From the NCBI GenBank assembly GCA_015039365.1, contig WION01000046.1, positions 210,981 to 274,980 on the forward strand: 64,000 bases of DNA, in the 5' to 3' direction. Every line of letters starts with the position of its first letter. Position 1 is the stretch's first letter. Made by a program: the position numbers and the translations under genes. Positions 11,641-23,588 of the stretch are shown piece after piece. The stretch comes from Amanita rubescens. Its lineage: Eukaryota > Basidiomycota > Agaricomycetes > Agaricales > Amanitaceae. The notes below the pieces were generated by a model that searched no databases, had not been told where the DNA came from, and was given only the letters and a program-made list of their open reading frames with translations.

Positions 11641-13262
11641 CCAAATTTAAATAAACGACTTATTACCGCTCGCAGGTTATTTACTTAGCGCACTTCTTCC
11701 AATGCCCGTTACACGTTTCCTCGCCCACCCCATCTACTCCGAGCAGTCATGCGTTCCTTCTTGTCCGTATTTGCTCTCCTCCGAGCCTTTACCGCCTCCG
11801 CAAATTTAACTGACTCCGTAGGCTGTCATTCATTACTACCAGTATCTCATCAAACATGTCACTGCAAGTCTAATGTAGTTGCTTGTGAACGCGTTTTCTT
11901 CACTTGGAGAGGAGGCGAATGTACGTCCTCAACGGTCACTTAAGCCCGTATTACCTGGTTCGTTATTGACATTATTCCCCATTCGTATCAACTTGACTAC
12001 GAAATTTCGGTTTGATTACTGTAGAGGTGAGCACACTTATTATGATCCTAATCAGTCGCGGACTAACTTTGGAGTAGCATTCTCCCGGGGGATACTCTGA
12101 CGGATGCCCCTCTTAATAATAGTTTCCCTCCAAACTGGAGACGTTCCTTGGAAGATTGCTACCGACAGTGAGCTACATAGGGATAACCGATCGAGGTCCT
12201 GTAAGCCCATTTATTCTAGGAACATACATCGGTTTAACCCTCTGTGACGGTGACGGGACAAGCTATTGCGCAGACCGCACCCGAAGTTCACCATCGATCC
12301 GGGAACTAGTACGTCCGAATTCTTCCGATTTTTCGAGTTTATTGACGTAATTTGTAGCTGATGAATCTTTGACAAACCGGTAAGCACTCCGCTGTAGTGC
12401 TGTCGAGAACTGGGCCTCGTGTCACTGTTTCTGAATTGATTCTAAATAAAATAAATCTAGTTTGAGGCGTATAAAATGGATACGAGTGCGTAAAAGTGAA
12501 GCGCGAGTGAGTACTAGGTACGAATCATATATTAGGCTGACTGAAACTTGCGTGATGCCTGAGCGACGCGAACAAAATAAATTACGAACAAAACATCCTT
12601 TCAATCAGAAGCCACGCTTCTCGTGTCGCAGCGTTATATTTACGTTATTTTTCATAACCGTGTTTGCAGAAACTACGGCTCAACGCTACTGAACCTCGGG
12701 TAGCCCAGAATAGACACGCTGTAGCCTATGAGCGTGTGGATCTGGCCTGTTGGAGGTACGTTTGTTGGCGGGGTGTTTGGTCTTGTGTTCGTGAAGTTCA
12801 GGACCTGCGGGATAACCCGGACCCTCCGCCCTGGCAGCGCCATTGGAAGGACCAAATCGATTTACGGGGTGCGTCGGTGAATGGCCTGGCAACTCCTCAT
12901 ATGTTGAGCTTGGAGGATGACTTGGCGCAGATCTCGAACCTGGAAATCGGAACATCTTCCAAAACGTCTTGATTTTTTGCCAGATATTTGTTGCAGTACT
13001 CTTTTCCTTTCCTAGTGTCCGCGTCCTATGATCTGATCTACCACGGGACGTCTCGGGGCTCTGAAGAACGGCGGATCCGGGACTATTTGGGGGTACGGAC
13101 TGATGTCTTGTCCAAGCCATCATTGTCTTCCGGATATCTCCTATCGCTGGTCGTTTCGCCGCATCCCGCACCCAGCACCATTGAATCAAATTCCATGCCC
13201 TGTCACTCAATGGTGGTTCATGCAGTCGAGGAGGGTGCTCTCCTCGAGATATCATCTTCATG
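11641..13262. repeat. Segmental duplication, copy 2 (partner at 6.48-7.96 kb)
   Basis: It repeats the order seen at 6.48-7.96 kb: leader, secreted-protein start, AT-rich spacer, then a minus-strand kinase 3' end. Here the kinase part merges into a complete kinase gene (12686-14508). This suggests copy 1 arose from a segment cut within such a gene. Confidence 0.72.
11749..12340 (+). pseudogene. Decayed small secreted protein gene, second copy
   Basis: The ATG at 11749 starts MRSFLSVFALLRAFTASAN, a signal-like peptide corresponding to the copy at 6601. After an intron (GTAGGC...GCAAG) the frame reads SNVVACERVFFTWRGG. Downstream pieces (RGEHTYYDPNQSRTN, YIGLTLCDGDG) are broken into different frames with early stops. 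Divergence is greater than in the first copy, and I consider it non-functional. Confidence 0.6.
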
Positions 13263-14508
13263 ATTTGAATGTCCTTTGACCCCGCGAACGGCATACCATC
13301 GTATTGAATCTTCGTTATCCCCCTTTTAGGATTGATACCAACACATTTATTAATTCTTACCTCGTAATAGAGACAACCAAAAGCATACACATCCGACTTT
13401 TGCGTTCTGGCCGTGGATAGTAAACCATCGTCCAGAGGCAAATCTCCTTCTGGGGGAATTCCGAATAGCTCGGGAGCGGCAAAGTTGTAATGTCCCGCCC
13501 CGGAACGGGTAACCGTAGATTCCGAATACCGGGTTAATCCAAAATCGGCGATTTGAACGTGAAAGTTAGCGTCCAAGAGAACGTTATCCTGAAGAAGACG
13601 GTTCAGCATTTCAATTTAGTGCATTTCATGCAGCTTACCCCTCGCAGATCGCCGTGAACTACACCTTCTGAATGGATATATTCGATTCCTTGGGCCACTT
13701 CCAATAGCTTACAGGGAGATAGGTGAGCAGCATGAATCGCCGAAGGATGAAAGTCATACAAGTCTTTCTACGTCAACTGTCGATCGAGGGACCTTCTTCC
13801 GCCATCTGGATAGAGTACCGTTCTCCATATATGGAGAAACAAGGAAAAATTGTGATTTTGATCCGGTTTCATAGATGCCTAGGAAGGGTAGGACAAATTG
13901 GTGATTGAGAGACCGCCACATCAGCGCTTCTCGACAGAAGTCCTGTTTGAGCGGATATCAATCAACGGTGAACGACGTGGTGGGAGTTATTTACGACGTA
14001 CGACATTGTTATGCGTTTTGTATAAGACCTTCAGCGCAACAGCCCGCTTTCCTAGTTTGCCCTTGAAAACGAGCCCGAACCCTCCACCACCTATGATTTC
14101 ACGATGGACCTCCGTCTTAACCCCCGTCACGAACAATGACGCTGGTATAACAGGTGTCTTTGTAATGACTTTGAACATGAATCGCCTCGCGCGCCGGTTG
14201 GCGTCTAATTTTGCATCCTGATGCGATAGGTGACCGTTACGCAACAGGTAAAGCATGAAATCCAGCAGAATCTTGACGTCTACTTCGTCCCTTAGCTGAG
14301 CGGCAACATTGACGTAGTCTTTCATGAACAACAGCTGGCGTGTTAGTTCAATGGTCTCCCGATTTACGACAGACTTGATAGAGGACCTATGCTACTAGCT
14401 TTATGTAAAAGGAATGGATAAGTTTGAACGCTAAGGCTATCGCACCTTCTTTTTCTTAAGAATAGAAAGCAACGATGGAAGAGGTGTGCTGTGTGAGTTG
14501 TTCTGCAT
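12686..14508 (-). CDS. TKL-type protein kinase with proline-rich tail
   Basis: Exon 1 14446-14508 (MQNNSHSTPLPSLLSILKKKK) and exon 2 14002-14391 (390 bp) give the pre-kinase region and an intact GGGGFGLVFKG loop with VALK. Exon 3 from 13942 carries FCREALMWRSLNHQFVLPFL. The next exon has EYIHSEGVVHGDLRG. The DFG exon has IADFGLTRYSES and FAAPELFG. The C-lobe has PLSDRAWNLIQWCW...KRPAIGDI. All catalytic residues are present. The C-terminal tail of about 150 residues is Ser/Pro-rich and ends SGLPEVQ. It has no Hsp70, DUF6699 or SH3 domain. Substrate and pathway are unknown. This gene donated, or shares ancestry with, the relic at 7570-7960. Confidence 0.8.
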
Positions 14509-15738
14509 GGCAAGACGCGATTCGGATGGGGGTTGAGAACAGAAGCGATAAAGCCACGTGCGCCGGCCTTGTAAGGCTGGTTTTCCAGATTCGAGTCAGG
14601 TTCTTATAACGGGGACATTTGGTTTTTGCCGCTCAGGGCTTCCAAGGCGCAGATTGCGATGCTGGTGCCATATAACCGTGGCACAGCCTTGGGGGCCAAG
14701 GTTGTTGTATATCCGGGTGGGAATATTTCCCTCCAAATTAGGCATTATCTACGTAATCGCACACGTAACGAGTTATCGGATTCGTAAGCCAGTGATTTAA
14801 TTGTCCTGCTTTCCTTATACCTCGATTCCGACACGCAGGACATAGACATATACGGTGCTATTCTTCCCATCGCCCCACGCACTCGCTTCATTCTCGACTT
14901 CGACATGAATGTTGTATCTTCAAATAGACCCGCACAGCTACATACCTATACTACCTGTATGTGTTTGTCAGCTGATGACGTCCTGTGCTGTAGAGTAGTA
15001 CCATAAGAGGAACAAGTTAAGAAAATACAACAAAGATTCTCTAATCAGGGAAACACGCGATCACCTGCGATCGACGCAGTAATAGCAGACACATACGCAT
15101 TATGCCTCGCCCATTCGCGAGGGTCGATGCAGATCCCCAGGTTCGGATTAGCAGGATCAGTGGGAGACTTCGTAATTGTATGCCAGCTACTTAAACACAG
15201 AGCGCCGTAAGTCATTTGTTTCTATTTCGTTGTTACTTCCCTTTTGATTCAAGCTCGAATTCCTCCTTTCACGCATATCCGTATGATACCTTTCGGATTC
15301 ATCTCAGTTCCGAAAACTGCGTGCGACTACAACAATGGCTTGAACAATCGCCTTGCACCGATCTGGCTTCTTCACTTCACACGCGGGTCCCTCGTGTTGA
15401 CTCTTTTAGCACGGGGCTGATGCTTTCCCGGCATTGAAGAGCCGTCGTTTCCCGCGTGAAAAGACCAATGTGATTGGCGAGATGTGTGGTGACGCACGAA
15501 ATTATGTTCCGACGGTAGCCTGCTGGAATATCCAAACAAAACGTGCTGGTCAGAATCGTAGAATACTTCACGATATCGAATAAATATTTTCCACATAAAT
15601 ACATTCCGCAGAAGATGAAGTCCATGTTATGTTACAGACTGCTGATAAACGTAGGCTACATATTAGGTGACTAAATATTATCTATTATCGTCCTACTTCG
15701 CCATTCAGACTCTGCTTTTCGAGAAAGATGGGCAAAAC
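14509..15738. other. No supported gene
   Basis: This stretch separates the single-kinase gene from the end of the kinase-Hsp70 gene. No open frame here has recognisable domains, and I see no tRNA-like or repeated structure. Confidence 0.4.
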
Positions 15739-18318
15739 TTACCATTGCCATCCCCATTCTTGGTTATCATGAAGCAGGACGCCTCGTACCTCGGTTTTAT
15801 CCATTTCGAGGCCTACTTCAAAATCTACCAGACGATCGATAAGTCCTGCCTAGGGAAGCGTTGCACTACGTTACCTGTATAGAATCCACCTGATTGATAC
15901 ATCCTCGCGTTTTGCTTGAAAGTTGGTAACGAGGAGAGATCGATTGCCCATTTACAGCGTTCGCCGATTGTGCCTTCGTCAGCGTATCTCATGATTTTGT
16001 CTTCATCACTTGCGAAAATCGTTACGACAAAAATGCAATCTATAAAGATAACTATGAGCGGTTCGGGAGAATACGTAGGTATAGTACCTAGCGCGTTCTT
16101 TGAGAATTTTCTAGGTGAATTGTCATTAGGATTAAGATTCCATTTCGACGAACTAATCACCGGAATAAGGATATCGACCGTTGCCTGTATTGGCAAGATG
16201 AGATGAGTTCCGCAATAAAACTATTATGCGCACCCTTTCCTGAGAATAGTCCCCTTTTCGAGCAGGTACCGCACCCTAGCGAACTGTCAACTGAGGTCCG
16301 GCCACATTTTCGCAATATACCTATTTTCGCAAATTGCAGTACTTCCATAATTATTCATGACATACTCAGGCCTCCTTAGCACGTCTTCTCGCTCTGCAGG
16401 AAGCTTTACCTTGCATCCAAATAAAATCAATAAAGAAGCGCCTCAGGAAGAATAGAAAACACACATTTATCATATACGAGCGAGGTGCCATGACCGACGA
16501 TACGAGTTGCTTCTCTAACAAGCCACATTGAACTGCTCCACGTAAAGTCGCAGTGCCCGCATCGGCTGGCCTTGAGATGGTTGCAATCTTTGACCCGAAC
16601 TGAGTCTAGATACTGATCAGCACATTCTTGGGAAACCTCGATGAGCGTACCTCGATGCGTTGTTTCAGGTACACGCTTCCAGCACCTCCTACAAGAAAAA
16701 GCGCATCAATTGACTCAGTCATCTTTTCGATTTGCTGTTCAATCAAAGTGAGAACCTATGGTGCAATACGAAACGTAAGAGTGGAAAGGATGGCAGGTAT
16801 GTTAATAGCAACAAACCTGATTGATGACGGGATCGAAGACCATATCACGGAGCAGTTTCCCAGGTATGCAGAGTTGACCGTTTATTAGGCCGACCGAAGG
16901 GTCATTTGGATCCTCCCGGTTAAAGCAAGTGAAATGGAACATGGTGGCTATGAAGATCAAATCAGCTACTTGCAGAGACTTCCATAAACTTACACACTTA
17001 CCATCGTCATCAAGACCTAGATACGTCAGCTTCTCAGTCTCAGCAAACGAATGGACTATAAGGGTCATGTAAAGTTGTCGAGGATGCCGACGATTTCTGT
17101 ATATTATACTGACCGAAGTAAGCCAAAGATGCGGCGTCGAGATGCGCTGGGTGGTCGCTTAGAAGAATCTGTGATGAACGTAAGCTGAATATCCATCCCA
17201 GGCTCAGGCACAATCGACCTTACTTTAACAAGACCTCGAAATCTCATGTCCATAGAAATGCTGCCGCAATCGGAACTCGATTGTTTACACATCTCGGCAA
17301 TTTCAGGATTTTCCGTTTCACCGATCACCTATATATCTATGTCGTACTTTGCCACATCATGCGTTGGGAAAGCTAATCACCTTATAAACCTATCAAAGCA
17401 CGGTCAAGAAAAAGGCTGGTATAGTCAATTGGGCGTTCTTACGGCAAGAGTGCAACTTCCTCCTCCCGCGTCGACAATCATGAAGTTCTGAGACAGGATT
17501 AAGCGGTCTATATCTGCGTGAAGGGAACAGTAAACTGCTGCTGCCTCGTTCTCAGCGATAATGTGAAGACGATCTCGCCATCTATGATCGCTATTCCTCT
17601 CCTTTTGGACTAATCCAGCTGTGGTAGCCGCTTCTCGCATTATCTTGCGACTCTCTTTGTCCCATGTAGCCGGTACTGTCAACCAAATATCCGCATAATC
17701 TAAAAAGGATGAGAAGACATTCTAAAGACAACGAAAACGAATGTACTCAGATCAACAGCACTACCTGCTTGCCGTACTATTTGATACTTGGCGTATTCCC
17801 ATAATCGTTCCAAATAGTCAACGATCAAGTCAAAGGCCTGTTTCCTTGGCTATTATCCGAGGAAATTGTCACTTTTTCAGATGAACGAGGGAAATAGGGA
17901 CGGACTGGTAAACTTGGTAATCTGGCGGACGCTTCATTATGCAGATTTTGTGGTTCCATGAAACATTTAAACCATTCACAACGTACAGTTCCATGGATCT
18001 GACCTGCGCTCTTGGCTTCAAGGCCCCAGGCTAAGACGCGACCCTTCCGGTCGTATAGCAGGCAAGTGGGTATCTACGTATGGATAATTAAGTCATGAAA
18101 CGTTATGGACAAATCGCGCGTACCTCTCTCAAAGTTTCAAGAGATCCGTGTTCAATTTTGCCCTCGGAAATACGTGAAAATGCGTATGCCTAAGCAGTGG
18201 ATGAAGTTATATACATCATATCATCCTCAACATGAGGCTTGACTCACAACTCCAGAAAAAGTGGTACCTATCGCATAACAATAAGGAACGGTTATTGCTT
18301 CGTCGAGTCGTCACTCAC
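15739..18318 (-). CDS. HSPA12-like Hsp70 half of a kinase-Hsp70 fusion gene
   Basis: This continues in frame from the kinase half at 18319. The kinase C-terminal exon ends KITIAIDFG, and a 20-nt exon at 18248-18267 supplies TTFSGV, completing the Hsp70 phosphate-1 motif. Later exons give AYAFSRISEGKIEHGSLETL, IPTCLLYDRKGRVLAWGLEA and GTVRCEWFK. The next give LIVDYLERLWEYAKYQI, ADIWLTVPATWD, RLHIIAENEAAAVYC and FMIVDAGGGSCTLAV. Then follow FHFTCFNREDP, GLINGQLCIPGKLLRDMVFD, DALFLVGGAGSVYLKQRIE, RPADAGTATLRGAVQCGL, VMAPRSYMIN, ILRKGQRSISLFRKFSKNAL and a final EVGLEMDKTEVRGVLL, stopping at 15739. All phases I checked fit, so this half appears intact. Two oddities: the second phosphate loop reads GGGSCTL where a relative has GGGTCDL, and GGFAGS is shortened to GGAGS. 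HSPA12-type proteins bind ATP; chaperone activity is uncertain. Confidence 0.78.
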
Positions 18319-19975
18319 CGAAATCGATTGCGATCGTTATTTTCCCTTCGTTCTCTGCACGTGACGGAGTTCGAGGGACAGGTGGTGTGCGGGTACGGGT
18401 AGATAATGGTGGTGTGGTAGATACATTACCGGGGTTGAAACCAACGAGGAGTTTGGTGGTCAGAAAGGAATTCGATCCGTCCAACAAAGATGCGCCATTG
18501 AATGAAATTTCATTGATAGAATGCTTGGATATAGTTCCAAATTGATCGAAGCGTGGCCATGGACTTTGCAACGTCCGAGATTCTGAATTTGGAGTATTAG
18601 AAGTAATAGATCTCCATGCTCTCATTCGGTTTGCGATGTCTTTCATCATTGGCCGTTTGGAAGGTTCCTTCTTCCAGCAACGGTGAATTAACTTCCACGC
18701 CTCATCACTCAAAGGTGGTTTGTTTAATCGAGATGGACGCTCCCCTTTAGAGACGCGCTTCACGATCTGAATGTCCTTTATTCCCGCAAAAGGAATAGTG
18801 TCGAAATGAATCTAGGCGGCTCGTTGTTTAGCAAGAGAATCAGCTTCTTGGCTCTCACTCACCTCGTAATAAAGACAGCCGAATGCATATATGTCCGCCT
18901 TTTGGGCCCTGTCCAGCGATTGGGCATCGTCGGCATTATCGGCAGGATAATCTTCGAACAACTCGGGGGCTGCGGAGTTGTAGTGTAGTGCCGCTCCTGA
19001 TTGAGTAACGGAAGAGTCTGAATGCCGGGTTAATCCAAAATCGGCGATTTGAACATGAAAGTTGTCGTCCAAGAGGACGTTATCCTAACGGAGCGGATCA
19101 GTATTAGAACAAATAATGTGTCAGGTACAGTACCCCGCGAAGATCACCATGAACTACGCCTTCTGAGTGAATGTATTCAAGACCTTGAACCACTTCCATC
19201 ATCTTATAGGGAGTGTGAGTATAACGGACAGTCGAAAGAGGCAAAGTCATACCCGTTCTTCTATCTCAACTGTTGATCGATTGGTTTTCTTCCGCCATTG
19301 GGATAAAGTACCATTCGTCATGTATGGGGATACAATGAATAATTGTGATGTTGCTTCATTTTCGTAAATCCCTAGGAACTGGTAACACGAACTTGTGATT
19401 GAGAGATCGCCACATCAAGGCTTCGCGACAGAAATCCTATTTGGGCCGAGATTTATAAATGGGTCATAAGATCGATGGGCAACGTACAATATTGTTATGA
19501 GTTCTGTACAACACTTTCAGCGAGACGGGTGCTCCTTTCAGTTTTCCCCTTAAAAACGAGCCCAAACCCGCCACCATCAATGTATTCGCGATGAGCCTTC
19601 ATGCTAACGCCTGTCACGAACAATGAAGTTGGCACGACGGGCGTCTGTGTCATGGCTCTGAACATCAATCGCCTTGCACGCCGGCTGCTATCCGGTTTTG
19701 CGAAGTCTCCGCTGCGCAGCAGGTAAAGCATGAGATCCATTAGATTCTTGACGTCCGAGGCATTGCTTAAATCACTGGAAAGGTTGGCGAAGTCCTTCGT
19801 GAACAGCAGCTTGCGCGTCAGTTCAATAGTTGAAGCATTTATAACGGACGTAATCGGATTCCTCGGCTAATATCCTTAGGTTAGGCTTTTGGAATTTCTA
19901 ATGTCGGCGCACCTTCCTGCCTCTAAGAATCGAAAGCAGTAACGGGAGGGAAGAGCCGTCTGAATCCTCTTCCAT
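18319..19975 (-). pseudogene. Kinase half of a kinase-Hsp70 fusion gene, two frameshifts
   Basis: Exon 1 is 19913-19975 (MEEDSDGSSLPLLLSILRGRK), and the six-exon layout matches its relatives. Exon 2 (19488-19866) is 379 bp, which is not a multiple of three. Near 19546 one extra C in a C-run shifts the frame just after FGLVFKG. Exon 3 (19253-19436) is 184 bp against 183 bp in two sister genes, because of one extra base near 19380. The first Gly of the loop is Asp (IDGGGFG). HGDLRG, IADFGLTR, APELFE and the C-lobe (KRPMMKDIANRM) are intact, and the last exon runs straight into the Hsp70 start (IAIDFG). If the insertions are real the kinase is dead, although the Hsp70 half is open. Assembly error is the alternative. 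Confidence 0.72.
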
Positions 19976-20440
19976 AACTCCAAGACACGATGGGGGCTAA
20001 TACGAGAGGGATCAAACCACGTGTTTGCCTTCAGTTCTTGCCCTTGCACAGCCGGTGGTGTCACTACGCGCCTGGTCCAGGTGCGGCGCTTCCGAATCCC
20101 GTGACTGGTGACATAAAATCGGCAGCCCTTAGAGCGCAGTGTCGATTTATCAAGCAAGTGGAGATAAAGGGGGGCCGTGTATCTGTTTTGGCGTGTATGT
20201 TCGGTTACCAACTACGGCATGGTTCTCACGACATGCACAGTCCGCACCACAGCTCGCACCACAGCCTGAACCGCATCGCTCACGCTGGTCTTTCCCCTTC
20301 TCCTGGCAGTCCTTTCCTACTGCCTCATGACGTCATAACCACATAGCGGTGGGATATTCATGATGATGATCTTTGGCAATTAGCAACGCCGCATCATATG
20401 ATCCAAGCATCGTGTAAAATCACTGAAATATTTGCTTCAG

Positions 20441-20516
20441 AATTCGAATTCGGCTTCGAATTGGACAGCGCAGAGGTGCGAGGCGTCATAGTACACAAAG
20501 AACAGCCATGGAGAAG
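20441..20516 (+). pseudogene. Orphan terminal exon of an HSPA12-like Hsp70, inverted
   Basis: The plus strand has TTGCTTCAG, then 76 bp encoding EFGFELDSAEVRGVIVHKEQ, then GTACGT. The minus-strand fusion gene has the matching exon (20994-21069), also 76 bp and also followed by GTACG, encoding FELGLELDNVEVRGVLVYQD. No other Hsp70 exons lie nearby on the plus strand. This is a fragment left by an inverted duplication. Confidence 0.65.
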
Positions 20517-20965
20517 GTACGTCCCGGTATTTCCTCAAGCAAATGGTTGACGAACTGCGGCCTTAGATTTTTCTTGAGATTTTGTCTTGGTTGGGTTTGG
20601 ATAGCGTCTATCCGTCGTTCTCCAGACGATTGGACTTTTCCATGCCCTCCTTTTACCCCCTGATAGCATGAATGGACGATGTCTTCAATTGCTACTTCCA
20701 CGCCAATTCTTAGATTGAAATAATGTCAACTATACACGACACCTACGGTTTAATCAAGTGAAATATGCTGATATGTACATTCATGCTATCCAGAAAGAAA
20801 AATGAACGAAGAATGCATACTACCCTGATACAACATGAGACGGAAAGATCAAAAGAAACAGAAAAACAGGCCAGAACTATCCTGCCAACAGATCCAGGGT
20901 ACATTACCGAATGCGTCATCTCAGTTAAAAGAAATCCAATGCGATGCTAAGCGATTTGTGAATCA

Positions 20966-23540
20966 TCAGCTCTGAGAAAGAAGCCGGGCGTACCTTTCCA
21001 ACGGCTTGTCTTGATATACCAGCACGCCTCGCACCTCGACGTTATCTAACTCAAGGCCTAGTTCGAATTCTGAGGCAAACATGTTAGGGGTTTCGCTTGA
21101 GAAGGTACACGGGACGTTACCTGTATAGAATCCACCATACTTATGTTTTTTTGCATTTTTTATAAAAGTAGGTAAATTGGTGAGGATCGACCGTCCATTT
21201 GCAGACTTCCGTCGTCTGGCCCTGGTCAGTATATCTCATAACTGTGTCTGATTCATTTGCGTAAATTGTCGTGACAAATATGGAATCTGTGGGCGCGTCG
21301 TAAGCAGCCTCTCGGAACAAAATACTGACAAGCCTACCTAGAGAGTTCTGAGAGTATTTGCTAGACGATGTCAAGATTAGATCCTAAGTATTTTGCTATT
21401 ATGTAACTATTCACCAAAATTTCGCTGTTGATCGTTGTCTGGGAGGAGATTGAGACATAAACTCCCCTATGACATTTCTGTACGCACCCTTTTCTGAGAA
21501 CGGCGCCCTTGACCTAGTAGATATTGCAATCTAAGGAATCGTCAATAGAGTTCCATCGTGAATTCGTTTTGAACCTTGCCTATTCTGACAAATTGTTTTA
21601 CCCGCGTCATTCTTCTCGAGGTATGCTGGTCGCTTCATCCGGTCTTCATCCTCAGCCGGAAGTTTGACCTTTGATCGATGTGATTAATCAAGTATGCTTG
21701 GTGAAATAAAGAAAAAAAACATACTTTTATCATATATGAGCGCGGTGCTATAACTGATGACACCAGCTTGCCTCTTCGACAAACCATATTGTGCTGCGCC
21801 TCGCAACGTCGCCGTGTCCTGAATCAGGTGGTCTTACGATGATCTTAATCTTCGAAGAGAATGTTTCCTTGATTCCGGCCTGTCAGCGTTCTTCCGGAAA
21901 AAACCTTACATTGTACAAACCTCGACGCGCTGCTTCAGGTACTCGCTTCCAGCAAAGCCTCCAACAAGAAGTAGGGCGTGAATTGGCTCTTCTACCTTAT
22001 TTAATTGCTTCCTCGATTAAGGTTAGGACCTATCGGTCAAAGGTCAGTGCAGTGAGTGACGAAAATAAGGAAAACAAACTTGATTAACGACCGGATCGAA
22101 GACGTTCTCCCGAAGCAGCGACCCGCGTATGTGAAGTTGACCGCCTATCAAGCCAATCGCCCGATCATCCGGATCCATAGCATTGAAGCAATTGAAATGG
22201 AACGTAAGATCTGTATAGATCAAGTCAGCTGTTCGATCGCGATTCCGTAAACTTACCATCATCGGCCCGGCCTCGGTAGTCCAACTTGTCACTCTCGCTG
22301 AATGAAAGCACTATGATTGTGTTCGATGAAACGCTGGTAACGATCGTATTCGGTGCTCACCGAAAGACGCCAAGGACGCTCGATCAAGATGTGCAGGGTG
22401 ATCAGACAAAAGAAACTGTAATGGAGCTGTGTTCAGTAATCGTCCTATAAAAAACGCACGAGAGCTCACTTTCACCAACTCCCGGAATCTAAGGTCCAGG
22501 AAAATGCTGCCGCAATTAGCACCCGAGCGTGCACACATTTCAGCAATCTCAAGTTCCGTCATTAGACCGATCATCTATATTCGCATTTTACCACTTAATC
22601 CACAGCGTCAAAGACGCAAATTACCTTGTAAATCTAAGTATCGCTTAATCACCAAACCAAACCGAAGGGGAGGATAAGATATACGTACCGCAAGATCACA
22701 AGTTCCACCACCCGCATCGACGATCATAAAGTTCTGAGAGGGCGCAAGACGATGGACATCCGTTAGAAACGCACAATGAACAGCTGCCGCTTCAGGCTCA
22801 GTGATAATATGAAGACGATCCCTCCACGCAACGTCGCCCGCCTTGACGCTATGTACAAGTCCAGCGTTTATCGCAGCCTGTCGCATGATATCACACCCCT
22901 TGGCGTCCCACACAGCCGGGACTGCCAACCAGATTTCAGCGGTATCTAGACAAGACGTGATGATCAGCCGAAAACAAAAAAGAGCAAAAAAAAAAATGTA
23001 CCCAGGTCTGCGACGGCACCGACTTCTTTCGTAATCTGTCCTTTGGCGTATTGCCACAAGCAATACAAAAAGTCAGTGATCACGTCGATAGCTTCCTTTC
23101 CTGGCTATCGTGATACGATCAATTACCACCCAAGAAGAGTTAGTTGGGCTAGACGAACCGGTAAACGTGGTAACCGTGGATCAGCCGTTCTGTCGCGCAA
23201 CGTTTTTGGTTCGAGGTATAGCTTGAACCATTCACAGCGCATTGTACCTTCCGGAAGCGGGTTCGTATTCTTAGCCTGCGAGTCCCCAAGACCGGATTCG
23301 ACCGTCTTGGTCGTATAGAAGGCATGTAGGGATCTAGGGAGACGACTGTCAAAGGTTGTACGAGAAATCAAAGGATTGAACACACTTTTCGGAACGTTTC
23401 CATATGCCCCGGCCAATTCAATATCTGCCGAACTTTTCCGCCAGTGGCACGTGTAGAACCATAAGCCTAAGAACGTGTAAGCTCTAACACCATCGTATTA
23501 TCAAAAGACTTGAGACTTACGACACCAGAAAACGTAGTAC
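20966..23540 (-). pseudogene. HSPA12-like Hsp70 half of second kinase-Hsp70 fusion gene, frameshifted
   Basis: It follows the kinase half at 23589-25318. A 20-nt exon (23521-23540) encodes TTFSGV. Downstream exons include IPTCLLYDQDGRIRSWGLA, EGTMRCEWFKLYLEP, VITDFLYCLWQYAKGQI, AEIWLAVPAVWDAKG, RLHIITEPEAAAVHC and FMIVDAGGGTCDLAV. Then come GGQLHIRGSLLRENVFD, GAVLRKGQRSTAKF, MRYTDQGQTTEVCKWTV and LELDNVEVRGVLVYQD. Comparison with the sister copy at 15739-18318 shows three single-base insertions: near 23275 (before AKNTNPLPEG), near 22011 (in LTLIEE) and near 21820 (after RPPDS). The Hsp70 half is therefore degenerate although its active-site motif is better preserved than in the sister copy. 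The end at 20966 assumes read-through of the last donor. Confidence 0.68.
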
Positions 23541-23588
23541 CTATAATAAATTAGTAAAACGCCCAAGCACGTAGCATTGGTGACTTGC

